A stretch of 64,000 bases of DNA, from positions 17,644,780-17,708,779 of the forward strand of contig NC_089280.1 in NCBI RefSeq assembly GCF_963678975.1, written 5' to 3'. The notes under the pieces are model-generated. The model was not told the origin of the DNA, did no database searches, and saw only the letters and a program-made list of their open reading frames with translations. The position numbers and the translations under genes are program-made. The stretch comes from Dysidea avara. Lineage: Eukaryota > Porifera > Demospongiae > Dictyoceratida > Dysideidae. Below, one piece after another: positions 1 to 23,600 of the stretch (position 1 is its first letter; each line of letters starts with the position of its first letter).

Positions 1-1400
1 TATCATGCAGAGACTTTTGAACATCACATGTTATCCTCAGTACATGAGCTTCTTTTGACCCTCAGACTTTAAGTGTGACATCAGAGCTTATTTCATGTGA
101 TATCTGACTCTGCCTTACCTATCCCTATGGCTCAATATTCTTAAACAATCTGTGACCTTAACAGGGTCATTAACAAAAGTAATGATGAAATACGTCAAAG
201 CAAACATCAAAGCATAAGATATGTACTAGGAACTCTACTGCTTATGTCATCAATGTAAATATTACGATGTAAATAGTTGCCACAGGGGAAGAAAATTGCT
301 TATATAATTGTTATTTTAACTACGCTAACAAATTTGTGTGAATAATAATTTCATTGCATATTAACCCACACATTATTTGCATAGCATGTAAAGTGATGAT
401 GTTTTTGTTTTGACTTGTGGCACTGTGTCACAGGTACACACCAGTAGGAACCAAACATGTAACAATGTTTACATAACCACTTTACAAAGTATGCTCTGAA
501 GATGAAGTGAAACAAATTAAGGCTTCTCTCAGGTTTGATGTTTTGCTCCAGGTGGGGTTCAACGACTTGCTACCACAAAGACTTGCTACCACAAAGACTT
601 GCTACCACAAAGACTTGCTACCACAAAGAGAAGTGAATTAGATCAAACAACTCATACAATGACCACCAAACAATAGTCTCAATTTACTATCCTATCACAC
701 CCCATATCAAATTACCAGGTAGTGACAGTAAAGTAAGTGTCAACATACACTACAGATCACTACTTGGTAAAACCTTGTTTATGTCAATGGTGAAAGCTGT
801 CACAGTGGTAGTGAAAGCTCTCTTAACAAACTCTCTGAATGTATGACACAATACAAAAGAGCCTCGTAAGGATTAAGAGTTTGGTCCCATTTTACATTTG
901 AAAGAAAATTTCAAAAGTGCAAGCAAGAACTATAGGTCCCATTGCATCCATTACAGAAAGATTCCATTGTACATAGTTCCTACAGAGCAAAAGACAAACA
1001 CTGAAACTAAATTTTTTTATTCAAATTGCATGTACATATGTACATGACATTATTAAGTTAATCACACCTATTCAGGATGGGTAGACCATGTCTAGGTGTT
1101 GAAGAAACCACCACAAGGATGCGTAGGTCTGCTACTTTGTACCATGATAAAACTCTAGCGAGACATGTGTGTACAAGTGCACTGTAACCTCATGATGTGT
1201 GTGTACCCATCTTGTATGGCTGTCATATCTTAACTGTATGTGTCCCAAAATTGGACCTCTATTCTGATTTTACTATATGAAGCCTGAGAGAAATGAAGTA
1301 CAATAAATGACTATTAAAGACTGATTCAGTGATAGTGATATAACAGTGTAGTGTGTACAATGAAGTTAAATGCTCAAAGGGTACCACTCTTAACACTTAC
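1..1400. other. Non-coding left edge, probable SLC26A11 intron
   Basis: I searched both strands for the expected next transporter exon (YYIP-type and STAS segments) and did not find one, so this is read as the start of another long intron of the transporter gene. It contains the 16-bp minisatellite at 565-628 and otherwise AT-rich sequence with no recognisable gene. Confidence 0.4.
565..628. repeat. Minisatellite, 16-bp unit x4
   Basis: The unit acttgctaccacaaag occurs four times without a mismatch. Confidence 0.95.
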
Positions 1401-10969
<9,569 letters not shown>

Positions 10970-11527
10970 TCGTCTTCCCCCAGTACTCTGCGTCTTTCCC
11001 TCGGACTAACACCACGTGACAAAATTTATTTTGAGGCGCTTCGAGAAATGGCGTTTATGTACCCCCGGTAATAGCCACAAAAATATACGCGCCTATAAAA
11101 CACGACGTTGAAATCAGCACGTCTTTACTTTTCTCCTCAGTTATTGAACCACTCGAAAGCGCTTGGTATTCTTTGTGTAAAATAGCTACGCACAAATACT
11201 ATAATCGCTAAAATAAAAGAAAAACGACTACTTAATTTGATCACGTGATACACGCTTAAAAATGGGGCGGATCTGGAAGAAATGCTAAGACGTCTAGTGG
11301 GGTGTAACTGCAGTTTATTGTTTACTTGTGAATTGTTGGAAGACTCGATCGTGTGCAGTTGATACCTTCTGTGTGGACAGGCAGCAAGTTTTCTACTTAT
11401 GGTGTGCTTTTTGCAGCCAATTATTTTTGAAAATCGCCCACTTTTTTTTGTTGTACCAAACCAGCTTTGAAGATATACGCAACATAAAGCTTCAATGTCT
11501 TTATCAGAAGATTTGTAACTATTAAAG
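10970..11527. promoter_or_regulatory. Shared upstream region of SLC26A11 and laminin genes
   Basis: 558 bp between two divergent start codons. It is visibly richer in CG dinucleotides than surrounding introns, as expected for a promoter. No TATA box is assigned. Bidirectional use is inferred from gene arrangement only. Confidence 0.45.
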
Positions 11528-14500
11528 ATGAAGTTTATCGAGTTGACTATTGTTACTTCGCTGTTTTTACTGGTAAAAGTACTCGGACAGTGCGACAACA
11601 GTGCCGGGTGTTTTCCACCCACCGGCAACATTGCATTATTCCGTAACATTTCGACAAGTTCAACATGTGGAGAAAACGGGACCACAGTTTTTACACCAGC
11701 ACTTACAGGCAGTGGCATGCAGTTTTGTTCAGCTGATGATCCTACAGTAGCCTACCCAGCTAGCAACATCAATGACAATGACACAACAACAGCTTGGCAA
11801 TCAGACACTGGAGTAACTAATGTTACAGTTCAGCTTGATTTAGAAGGTCCAATGTTGTTTGAAAGTTTAACAATTATTTGGAGTACTCCTCGGCCAAGTG
11901 CAATGATTATTGAGAGGTCGTCAGATTTTGGGAACACTTGGGTACCATACAGGTTTTACTCTACCAACTGTGTAAATTTTTTTATGATCAATGCCACCAT
12001 AATCACATCTGATACAATACTGGACTCTACTGAAGCTGTCTGTACAGAGATTGAAGGCACTTTTTTCCCCACTTCAGGCAGTGAGGTAGTTGTACATGTA
12101 CTTGTCATCCATGACTCTGTTCACAAATACATGACACGTTTGTGTACAATTACTGCTCACATGTTTACTGTGATTGTTTTCCTTACAGATCACATTTGAT
12201 ATTTCCTCACACTTATTTCCTGGGATCACAGAAGATGAACAGTGGCAATACCAGACTATCACAAACTTGAGACTACAACTATTAGGGACACATGCTGTTG
12301 AAGAAACAGAACAATACTATGGAATATTTGAATGGTCTGTGTATGGAAGTTGTCTCTGTAACGGACATGCTGATGAATGTATACCACTACCAGGAGAGAT
12401 AGAAGATGATGGAAAGGTATGAAAACAATCCATCATGTATATCACAATCTTTACTGCTCCATTGTCTTCAAGATATATGCTGGGTGTAACTGCCAACATC
12501 GTACAGACGGTCCCAACTGTGAAATATGCCAGCCTCTTTATAACAATGCTGAGTACATGAGAGGCACTACCACTAATGCCAGTGTTTGTCAAAGTTAGTG
12601 TAGCACAGAATTATCATGTAAAAGTATTCACAGTATTTCTTTACAGTGTGTCAGTGTTTCGGTCATGCAGACAGTTGTGTATACAATGACACTCTCGGGT
12701 TTGGCCAGTGTATGTGTACCAATAACACACAGGGTGTTATGTGTGAAGAATGTGTGGCTGGATTCTACCGGGATCCTGCAATGCTCTTCTCAGATCCTTG
12801 CATAGGTAAACTGCATTGTCATATCTGCTTAGTTAAGTTGCTATATTTTAGATTGTGGGTGTTTTTTACCTGGAGTATCTAATCCCATGATATGTGATTC
12901 TTCAACTGGAGTGTGTTCTTGTAAATCCAACATTGATACCACTTCTAATACAATTTGTGATACCTGCATGGATGGATTTTGGAATATCAGTGATAGCAAC
13001 CCTGATGGTTGCCAAGGTAAATATTTCATCAAACACGTGAACAGTAACATTGTCTTTTTTTTTCTTCAGCATGCTCATGTAACTCAGTTGGAAGTACCAA
13101 TCAAGTTTGTGATAAGACACTTGGTAACTGCACATGTACAAGCATGTATCTCCCTCCGCTCTGCTCAGACTGCACGGTAATAAACTTTCATGAAGTTCTA
13201 CGCATACAAAGATGTGTTTTATACAGGATGGATTTTTCCTCAATAATGATGACAGGTGTATAGGATGTGATTGTAATCCAGCTGGAGCCATCAATGACTC
13301 TTGTACTGCCCTTGATGGTGTTTGTTTCTGCAAGGATAATATTGTGAATATCAAGTGTGATGCTCCAGCTAATGGCTTCTATACTAGACCATTAGATTTC
13401 TTTGTATTTGAAGCTGAGGATACTACATTTAGTAATGTAAGCAACTGTATGTTTTAATAGAGTAATTTGTGAACTTATTTTTAGGATTTTACGGAAGTGT
13501 TTCCTGTTGTTAGTCAGCCAACTAATTTTACTGGTCAAGGATTCTTAATGTTTGGCTCAATCTTGACAATTACATTTTCAGTGCCAACGACTTATCAGTA
13601 TGAGCTAGTACTACGATACAGTGTAAGTAACTTAACTATTGTTACTACGTGAACAAATTAAAGTGATTGTTTACACAGGCAATGGGTGATACTGTCCCTG
13701 TAATATTAGACATAACAAGTTTGGAAGAAGTTAATATAACTCTTGAATGTGACAGTACAAGTGGTATAGCCATCAGACAAGGTATATTTGCTTCACTGGA
13801 AGAGACAGAAATGCCAAACCATGGTGCTGAGGCTGTAATCAGAATATGTTTGGAAGCTGGAGTAATGTATAATGTGATGATCAACCGATTGCCGTTTACT
13901 ACAGCAACATTTCTCTTAGATTCTGTAAGAGTTGTGATTTTTTTTGTACTTGATATATTTCTGCAATTTTTAAAATTAGGTTTTACTGTTGCCATTGTTT
14001 GCAACACAAAGTGCCTATTTGAATTCACAAGAAGGGATGGACTTATATGCAGACACTTTGGATAGTTGTCTCCCTAGGGAAGTAGGCCCAACTCCTGTAT
14101 TTTGTGATCCATTAACATTCATACTGTCTGTTGAATTCTTTGGACAAGTCTATCGTGAGTGTACACAATTTCATAAATTACTTTTATCTTTGTTAAATTT
14201 TGGCAGCTTGTGATTGTGACCCTATTGGAACTCTCAGAGTTGATGAATGTTCTGTAGATGGTGGAGTGTGTGTTTGTAAGCCAGGTGTTGGTGGGAGGCA
14301 ATGTGACCGATGTATCCCTTCATTCTATAACTTCAGTAATGATGGTTGCACTGGTATGTAGCTACATAGAAATTTAATATCTCCAATATTTTTTTGATTA
14401 TTGCTTTGTTTCAGCTTGTAATTGTAACCCAGCTGGAGTGGTAGACATTACAGATTGTGATCCTGATAATGGTACATGTATGTGTAAGGCTAACGTGGAC

Positions 14501-17500
14501 ACTGAAGTAAACAGTGTATGTGATACATGCCAAGATGGGTTCTGGAATATATCCACTGAAAACCCTGATGGATGTCAAGGTATGTACAAAGACCATGCAG
14601 TTACACATCACTGCCATTCAAAAATATTTTAATGCACTGGAAATTAATATAATTTTTGCTATTTTTAGAATGCATGTGTGATCCAGTTGGCAGTAGTGAT
14701 TCAGTGTGTGACAAAGTATTTGGTAATTGTTCGTGTAATGCTAACTTCATTGGACGAACATGTTCAGAATGTGCAGTAAGTATACAATGTAATCCAAGCT
14801 ATCATAACCCAACATCCTCTATAGGTTGACTATTATGTTTCAAACAACCAGTGTGTTCCATGTGATTGTCATCCAGTTGGATCACTTGATACAGTCTGTG
14901 ATGTGATGAGTGGTCAATGTAGTTGCCTGCCCAATATCAATGGTAGAACTTGTAATGAAACAGTCCCTGGCTATTACTATAGAGCACTTGACTATATCAG
15001 GTTTGAAGCAGAAGATCTGTCTTACCCTGAGGTGTGTGAGTGTATATTTAGGACTGATTATTATTATGTTTGGTTTAGGGATTTTCTGAGGTGCTCCCAA
15101 TCACAAATAATCCAGTTTATGACAACAATTTTACTGGAAGAGGGTATATTGCCTTTCCCAGGGTTGGTGGAAGATTAGAATTCCTCATATCAGTTCCAGA
15201 GAGCTCCCGATATGAAGTGATCCTTCGATACAGGGTATTACATACCTGTTAACTTTATAAGTTGATTATGTGTAAATTGCAGTTTTTTAATATGGATCAA
15301 ACAATTATCAGTCTGAATGTTGATAGTTTAATGGAAACGAATAATTCTCTTGGCTGTGATCTAATCAATGCCAATGTATCACAAAACATATTTATGCCAA
15401 TATCTAGTCAACAGACTTTTCACATGTTCCTCTTTAATGCATGCTTTGACAGAGGCACCCAGTATTTAGTAACTGTGGACTTTGATCAATTTCTTCTACC
15501 TAGCAGTGAGGCCATCCTTGAAGTAGACTCTGTAAGTATAGTACTCTTATTTAGACATCTACTTACATGTCTTCATAGGTTGTACTAATACCACGATTCG
15601 AAGAGACTAGCAGTTATTATAATACACAACCATCAGCTCAGATAGAAGATTGCATACCCAGAGCTGCAGGATCTGTACCACCAACTAACACAGCTTGTAC
15701 TGAAACAACATTCTCTTTATCAGTAGAGTTCTATGGACAAGTAGTTGGTAAGTGCAATACTTATCTATGAAGTTCCAAGCTGTATATATTGGGGGATTAC
15801 AGAATGTAACTGTGACTCTACTGGAGCTGTTAGTGATCCTCAGGAGAAACCTTGTGACTGCAACGGTGGCTACTGCCCATGCAAGGACGGTGTGGGAGGG
15901 AAAATATGTGACCGATGTTTAAATGGGTACTTCAACCTCTCAACAAATGGATGCGCAGGTAAAAATGACCACATCATAAGAAAGTTTAAACGATGCTTGC
16001 TTAAATAGCTTGTGCATGTGATGTGGACAACTCAAACAGTTTTCTCTGTGATGATAATGGACAGTGTTCCTGTGCAATGGGTATTACTGGCTTACAGTGT
16101 AACGAATGTGAAGATGGGAGATTCAACTTTGGCAGTTCAGGCTGTCAATTGTGTAACTGTGAACCACTAGGAAGTACCTCAAATATTTGTGATAAAGTAA
16201 CCGGAGCATGTCAGTGTGTTGATGGTGTTATTGGTGATCTCTGTGATGCTTGTCCACTTGGGAGCATATTAACCAACAGTATATATCAAAGACTCTGTGA
16301 ACCATGTCGTTGCTATAATCAATCAGATTTATGCACTGTGGACACTACATACAGCTTAGCTGCTATAAGCTCAGATTTTATCCAGATATGTAACAGCACT
16401 GCTAGCTTTGTTATCGAGACAGATGGATGGATGATTGAAGGAAATGGAACATTTACAAGATGGTAAGATATTGAGCATTACTTACTTCTTGGCTATGTAT
16501 AAATTCATTTTATTCCTAGCACTGAAAATGGACTAGGATACAATAGCTCTGATGTAGACATGGACAGATTAGTTGCTCCTGATAATTTTACTGGAGACTT
16601 GACTGGATCTTATTCCTTACAATTATCTGTACTACTACGACTACCACAAAATGCTAGATTACACTCGAACACATCTACTGTGGAATTGTGTGGTCCTGGA
16701 AGAATCGAATGTTTAATTGGAGAGTTTGAGTGTGATTCCTCTAACCTAGAAACCGAGGGATTACTGTTGCTAACTGTGAGTGATTTGTATTGTTGTAAAT
16801 GATAGTTTATTTGTAATTGTGTTTGTGTAGATATCATTCCGTGAAATGTACTGGAGATTTCAAGTTGATCCCAACAGTCAACCAACCTATTTGGAATTTC
16901 TTTATACATTGACTGATGTTACATCACTTAGCTTCCCTGCCTCATTTGCAATGGTAATAGTTAATGGGTCTCATATACATGTGTTTATAAGAGTGTGTGT
17001 TTATAACACATAGGTTGAGACGTACTATCTTCAAAGTGTATCATTACAAACAATCGTTTCTAATGATACAGTAACCAGTAGTGATTTGGTGATCATTCAG
17101 TCAGTGTTTCCAGTTGAAATCTGCCAGCAGTGTTCAAACAATTACACTGGTCGTTTTTGTGAACAGTGTGCCTCAGGGTTCTATAGGCCAGCTGGGGGAC
17201 TGCAATGTGTTGTCTGTGACTGTAACAATCTTAGTACAACTTGCGACCCTCAAACTGGTATCTGCTTTGGGTGCACTGGAAATGCCACTGGAAATAATTG
17301 TGATGAATGTGTCACTGGGACTTTTGGGGATCCATCAAATGATATACCCTGCCAACCATGTCAGTGTGATGTGGCTAAACCAGAGTGTATCCTAGAAGTT
17401 GATGGCAATCAAACATGTATTAATTGTCCTTTTGGAATGGCTGGTAGAAACTGTGACGTGTGTGCTGATAATTTCACCTTGGTGAGGACACAGCAACTAG

Positions 17501-20489
17501 TTTCTTAGTATAGCTAGTTATTGTCTTCTTAAACTTTACACAGACTCCAAGTGGACTGCGCTGCTTTAGATGTGACTGTTTTGGGAATGCCATGCCATCT
17601 CCTGGGGAGCCCATCTGTGACATGGTGAACGGGCAGTGTGCTAACTGCTCCTTTAATACTACAGGACCTCAGTGTCAGTTTTGTCTAGATGGCTATTTCG
17701 GTGATCCCACTGGAAGCAGAAAATGTTCAGGTAGCTGAACTGTACAATTATATATATGCATGTATGTATGTATGTCACATATCACCTTATTTTTTATAGA
17801 GTGTACTTGTCATGCAAATGGCACTGAGGGGTTATGTGTAAATCAAGGAGATGTGGGAGTATGTACATGTAGACCTGGTACAACTGGGGCAAACTGTGAT
17901 GAGTGTATACTGGGATACTGGGGACTTCACTTGGGAGGCTGTAGACCATGTGACTGCTGTGCTAACGGTTCTGTTAATGGATCATGTGACCAAGTAAATA
18001 TCTCAGCTCTATAGCAATATTTGATAATCTCACTATATTTACTTACAGAGTACTGGAAGGTGTTATTGTTTGCCAGGTGTAGGGAGTGATACTGATTACA
18101 AGTGTTGTGATTGTTCATTTGGCAATTACGATTTTGTATCTGGAGTTGGATGCCAAGGTATGAAGTTCCCTATCTATGTAATTAATGTAAATATCTTTTT
18201 TTTTCCATTGGTAGATTGTGGTTGTAGTGAAGGAGCAGTTACTCCACAGTGTAATGAGAATGGGACATGTATGTGTATTGAAGGAGCAGTTGGTGAAAAA
18301 TGTGAAGAATGTGGCTTTGAGTATTCCGGTACACAATAAGATGTATGAACCATGATGTAATTTTTGTCTCTCACAACAGGTACTGTTCCCAATTGTGAGA
18401 GGTGTCCTGTGTGTTTTGATGAGGCAGCCACAAACATTGAAGAACTGATGGCAAATATTTCAAGTCTTTCAGTTCGTATAGACCAGCTCAACTCTTCAAG
18501 AACTCCACTAGAAGATATCAATGCTACAATATCAGATCTGGAATATCAACTATCCCAGGTGGAACTTGCAGTACAATATCGTCTTGTTACTAGGGCCAAT
18601 GTCATTTACTTAGAAGTAGAAGCAAATAATGTAAGTGAAGTAAAGAGATAGTAGTGGTATGTTAAATTAATATTGCAAAATTTTTAGACTAAAGATGATT
18701 TAGCCATGCTGCAGCAGAACTTTACCATGGTGATGGATCTTGTAAATGGAGCTATTTCTACTGTTGCTGATTACCTAGAAATTATTTTATCATTTAATGG
18801 GACCATCAATGGTACAGGAGTTGCAGATGTCCATACTAGACTACAAAGTATATCTGCAACAATACTGAACCTGAATTCCAGCACGTTTGCTTCTTTTCAA
18901 ACTTTGCAACAATCGCTGTTAGCAGCTGAGACCCTACAAGATGATTTTGATAATGCCAGGAATAATATCAGCAACTCACAATCACGTTTAGATGAAGTAT
19001 TACAACTAGTATCGATTGCAGGAAATTTATCCGACACAGCTGCCAATCAGAATTTATATAACAGAGGCAACTTATCACTGTTAAATGTCTCTGTCGCAAT
19101 GTTACAAAGTGAACTACAAATGCAGTTGCTGAGAGTGAACACTTCCACCACACAATTGGAGGCAACTTATTCCACTGCCATGGCATTATGGGATACCCTG
19201 ATACAGACTGAAGAAGAAATTCAGAACACTTCACTTGCAGTGCAGAATCTACACAACCACAGTAACACTACATTTGATTTAGCCACCAATGCCTTAACCA
19301 TATTGCATGACTTAGATGTAAGTTAACAACATATCACATTTGTTATATATTACACCGTAATCTTTAGGAGAATGTTACTAGGTTGATGAGCAGGACTGAA
19401 GAGTTCCTACAAAACATCAATACTCAACAAGAGGTTATTGTCAATGCTACACAACTTGTTATGATGGTTAATGTCACTGCTGAGGATACACTTTCCTTGA
19501 TGACTCCTAGTATAGAGCTAGCTGAGATGTTAGCTAGAGAAATCAACAGTACATTTCCATCAGATGAAGATATTGCTACAATATCAATGACAATTAACAA
19601 TGGTACATTGATTGCTCAACAGACATTAGAAATAGCCAGAAATGCAAGGTAAATACAAAATCCAAATTACGTACATTGTACTAATCATTGGGTTTTTTAG
19701 TGAAATTGCTGGGAACATTTCTCTAATAGTCAACAGAACAGTAGAACAAATCAACACAACACAATTATTATATGATCAAGTTGATGCTACTTATCAACAA
19801 TTACTAATACAACAAGCCTCCATTACAAACAACACATCACAAGTAAGCTATTCCAGACCTCATTAGAAATGCTCAATTTTATATGTGTGTTATATTAGGT
19901 TACTATTAATCTGGCTACCTTCAATGCTAGTCTAATGCAAGTCAACAACATGTTAGAGGCAATAGATGTTGCCATTTCAGATGCATATGCCATCGGAATT
20001 GACAATTATAACAGAAGTATGGAATTGAGTGCAAATGCTTCCAATCTCTGTACAGCAGCCAACACACTAGAACAGGTTAACCAACTTCATCATATTGTTT
20101 TGTTATTATTAGTATTGTTGTTCTACAGAGATCAGCAGAGCTTAATTCATCAGTGGCAGAGTTAAGCAGTGAGATTGATGTGATTGAACAGAATGGTGCT
20201 ATTCAACTCAACACCGTACAAACCCTGTATGACAATGCCACTGCAGTCAATGACACAGCCCACAGCGTCCCCTTACAACAACTACAAAGTAGATAACGTA
20301 ATTTTATATTTTGCTACATGACTTGATGATGTTCTTTTTGCAGATTTACTTGATGCCTATCTAGCAGAAAGAAGAAGGGTCACAAATCTTACAACACGTG
20401 CTGACTTCCTTAGAAGTGAACTCGACCAGTTACTAACAGACATTCAACAATCATCAGTTATACTTAGAGAATGCACCAGAACTCCATGA
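11528..20489 (+). CDS. Laminin chain, beta-type LN, two L4b plus one L4a domain, no LG
   Basis: Secreted basement-membrane subunit, 33 exons, about 2,384 residues. Exons: 11528-12085, 12189-12416, 12473-12593, 12647-12805, 12852-13016, 13070-13176, 13227-13436, 13485-13622, 13679-13924, 13980-14154, 14207-14353, 14415-14579, 14669-14775, 14825-15031, 15079-15234, 15283-15531, 15579-15747, 15803-15958, 16009-16462, 16520-16775, 16831-16953, 17014-17481, 17544-17730, 17800-17993, 18049-18157, 18215-18328, 18380-18630, 18688-19317, 19368-19648, 19701-19842, 19899-20075, 20129-20288, 20344-20489. Order: signal peptide (1-20); LN domain (to about 245) with beta-like WQSDTGVTNVTVQLDLEG and AMIIERSSDFGNTW; LE repeats; L4b (about 497-702, RPLDFFVFEAED); LE repeats; second L4b (about 890-1102, RALDYIRFEAED); LE; L4a (about 1290-1455); LE; coiled coil from about 1795 to the end, rich in N-glycosylation sites. 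It stops without LG domains at ECTRTP, a terminal cysteine as in beta/gamma chains. Chain class is mixed, so no symbol is given. Confidence 0.93.
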
Positions 20490-20638
20490 TATTTCATATA
20501 TAGTGCACAACACATGAAATTATAAGTATCATATTCTATTTATACATATTACGTCATCATGAGCCACACCTATAAAATTTGTGCGCGTTTGGACATAACG
20601 CATGCGCGTTTAATTAATCATGGGCGTAGTTCCGTAAC
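20490..20638 (+). promoter_or_regulatory. Short gap between laminin and phosphatase genes
   Basis: 149 bp holds both the laminin 3' end and the upstream region of the phosphatase gene. It contains a tgcgcgttt / gcatgcgcgttt pair of GC-rich motifs at about 20,580-20,610. No canonical AATAAA is visible. Confidence 0.35.
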
Positions 20639-23600
20639 ATGAAGGTGTTGACAGCTTTGTGTATTTTCCTCCTATCCGGACTAGCTAGCTGCTACAACAA
20701 GCGCCAGTCACCATGTAGTTGTACTAATGCTCGACAGGCAGCGATCGCAACTTGCAGCATCCCGGACTCGTTGTTTCCACTCCCTGAGCCAATCCCTCCT
20801 TTTGGAAATGTTTTGGGTAGTATAGCTGGACGAGTGGACGGTGCAAGCATATTAAACTCGATATGTACTTCTTACAGCTGCTACTCAAGTTTGGAAATAC
20901 TTTATTCGTGTTGTATGGTGAGTACCTCTGGACCAGCTATTATCTGTTGCGGCACTGCTGCGCGTATTTGTAGGTCAGTGATCCACCAGTGGGCGGGGTC
21001 ACTAACAGCTTCACTGAACTTGTTAGAAACTATGTGTGCAACACACCAACTAGTACTGCTGGATTTTGCTTTAGTAGTTACTCTGATGTTGGAGCTATTA
21101 TGGTTAGTGACTCAGTCAAGATTTAATATTGGTACTATTAAATGTATATTGATTATTTCAGAGGCAATGTGGTACTGATCGTTGCTCTAGCTCCTGTGGA
21201 TCGGTATGTCTATTATAGCTAATATACATTTTGTGATCATGTAAATAATTTTGTACAGACACTGCTCAGGTCATCTTGTTGTGTAATCTCCTATTTTGAA
21301 CTACTGATAAAGTATGTGGCCATTTGTGGCAATTATCTGTCTCCTCACTCAAAGTTACTTTAGTACAACACAACAAAGGATATTAACTCAAGACATTTGG
21401 ACTAACTGTGGTCTTACTCCTCCCCAGAAATGTTCAAATCCATTGGTAATTATTTAGTATAGTGTTCAAATGCTTTTGTGATGGTTTTTTTTTCTTTTCT
21501 CTCCCATGTCACTACTGTCTAATGCAGTGCTGTAAGTTACACAACTCTCTTTCAGTTAACAATATAGTTATGAATATTACTATATAGTTGCTCCAACATT
21601 TACTGGCAGTGTTCAAGACGCTACTATTGACTATGGTGATGTACACACAGTCACATGTAGAGCTGATGGTGAAGATTTAGAATTTGAGTTAGGGAAGGAA
21701 GGAACTGGACCGACATTTGGTTTCCAATCACCTGGGTTAGTAGTACCTCAACTACATGTGTGTTATATTAGACTATAATATTGTAGTACCTTTAATTTGG
21801 AGAATATTAATGGAGATGATGGTGGACGGTACAGGTGTATTGCAAGAAACCCATGTACTACCACTTATGGAGAATACTTCACACTATCAGGTTAGCTACA
21901 GATACAAATATAGTAACAATTAAATTTATTGTAATCAATTTACTAGTTCGACCTAGGGTGGAAATTGGTTTAGGCAGAAGAGAAGTATTTGATAATGAGG
22001 AGATTTCTTTTCAGTGTGTAGGAGATGGCTACCCTTCACCCTCAGTACAGGTACACACATCTAACACTATAACCAACAACAACCTAGTGTGTCTCATAGT
22101 GGATGTATGATAACACTATAATAAGCACTAATGGTGAACTATCGATCACTATCTTGACAGTCAATGATAGTGGAGTATACACTTGTGTTGGAACAAGTAC
22201 AGTTGGTACTGACACTGACAGTGTTAACATCACTGTATTACCAGGTAACTATAGGCTGACACTTGGTAACCTATAACTATCATAAAATGTCATATACATA
22301 GTTCCAATCCCTCCCACTACAATACTACTTCCAGACTCTACCACTATTGTGATGGACTTGTCTTCAATGATTGAAGTTACTACAATGATCTCTTCCACTG
22401 CAATGGTCTCTTCTACATCAATTATTGCAGCATGTAAGTGAATGTGCTCATCACTTGTTATGCTAGTTGTATTTATAACTATTTGGTACAGCTCCTACTA
22501 GCACTAGCACTAATTCAGATGATAGTCGTGAAGTACTGATACTATTACTTGCAATCATTCTACCGATTGTGTGTGTGATGATATTATTGCTACTAATAAT
22601 ATGTCTCTTCTGGTCAGTAAAAACTACTTTTGTTTGCAAAGCAGTAAACTGGCTTTTGAATGTTGTAGTGATCTGTCTCGACGTCGCAGGACAGTAGTAC
22701 AAAAGAGTGACAATAAACCACTCCTTTCAAAAGACCACTTATCAATGGCTTCACTGCCTCCAGTAAGCCCAGTTAGAGGTCAGTAAATGACATTCAAAAC
22801 AAGATAAATTATTAACAATACTTGTTTACACAGAAAATCCCCTCGCAGCTACTAGTGCACTATTAGGCATTAGTGAAGTAGTAGAACCTGAAGAAGGATC
22901 CACCCATAGTACCACTTCCACTAAGTCAGGTAACACCTGTATAATATACATGCAGATTGTAGCCAACACGTATGCATGTAGACAAAGAAGAGGTGAATGA
23001 TGAAGATGCTAAACTACTTGAGCAAGAAACAAGAGAAGAAGAACCAAAGGAAATGGAGACAACAGAGAAAGAAACAAAGACAACTGATGATGAACCTGAA
23101 CAACAACCAGTTAAGCCTAGTAGTCCTACGGAAATGCCCTCCAGTCCTGCTGAAAACCGACCCACATTTGAGTTTAAGGGAGCAAGATCTAATAGTATTG
23201 CAGAGAGAGCTAAATTGTTTGAGCAAAGGATGAATGAGTCAACATCACCTGTGGCTAAACGTGGCCCACGCATACCAATTGCCTTACCTAGCTCCCCAGC
23301 CAAAGAAGCAGAAGTGCAGACAACCTTTACTACAGAACCAGAGGAAAAGCCTACAGAACCAACTACAATACAAGAGACAGAGCAGCCAACAGGACCAAAG
23401 ACACAGCCTGAGCCAATGCAGGAGTCCACAGAACCGCTGACACTTGAGATCCCTCCAGCACCAACAGAGCCACCCCCACCAGTAGCACTAGAGTCGGAGC
23501 CATTCTCACCCGGTCCAGTACCACCACAATCACCTCCACCACCAGATGATGAACCACCACCACTACCCACAAGGGAAGAATCACTGTTGCAATCACCCAC

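Noticed and set aside
565-628. CRISPR array
   Set aside because: The 16-bp units are directly adjacent without spacers, in an animal genome.
11137-11718. 193-codon minus-strand frame
   Set aside because: Antisense of the promoter region and of laminin exon 1; no domain, and the plus strand has clear LN-domain coding.
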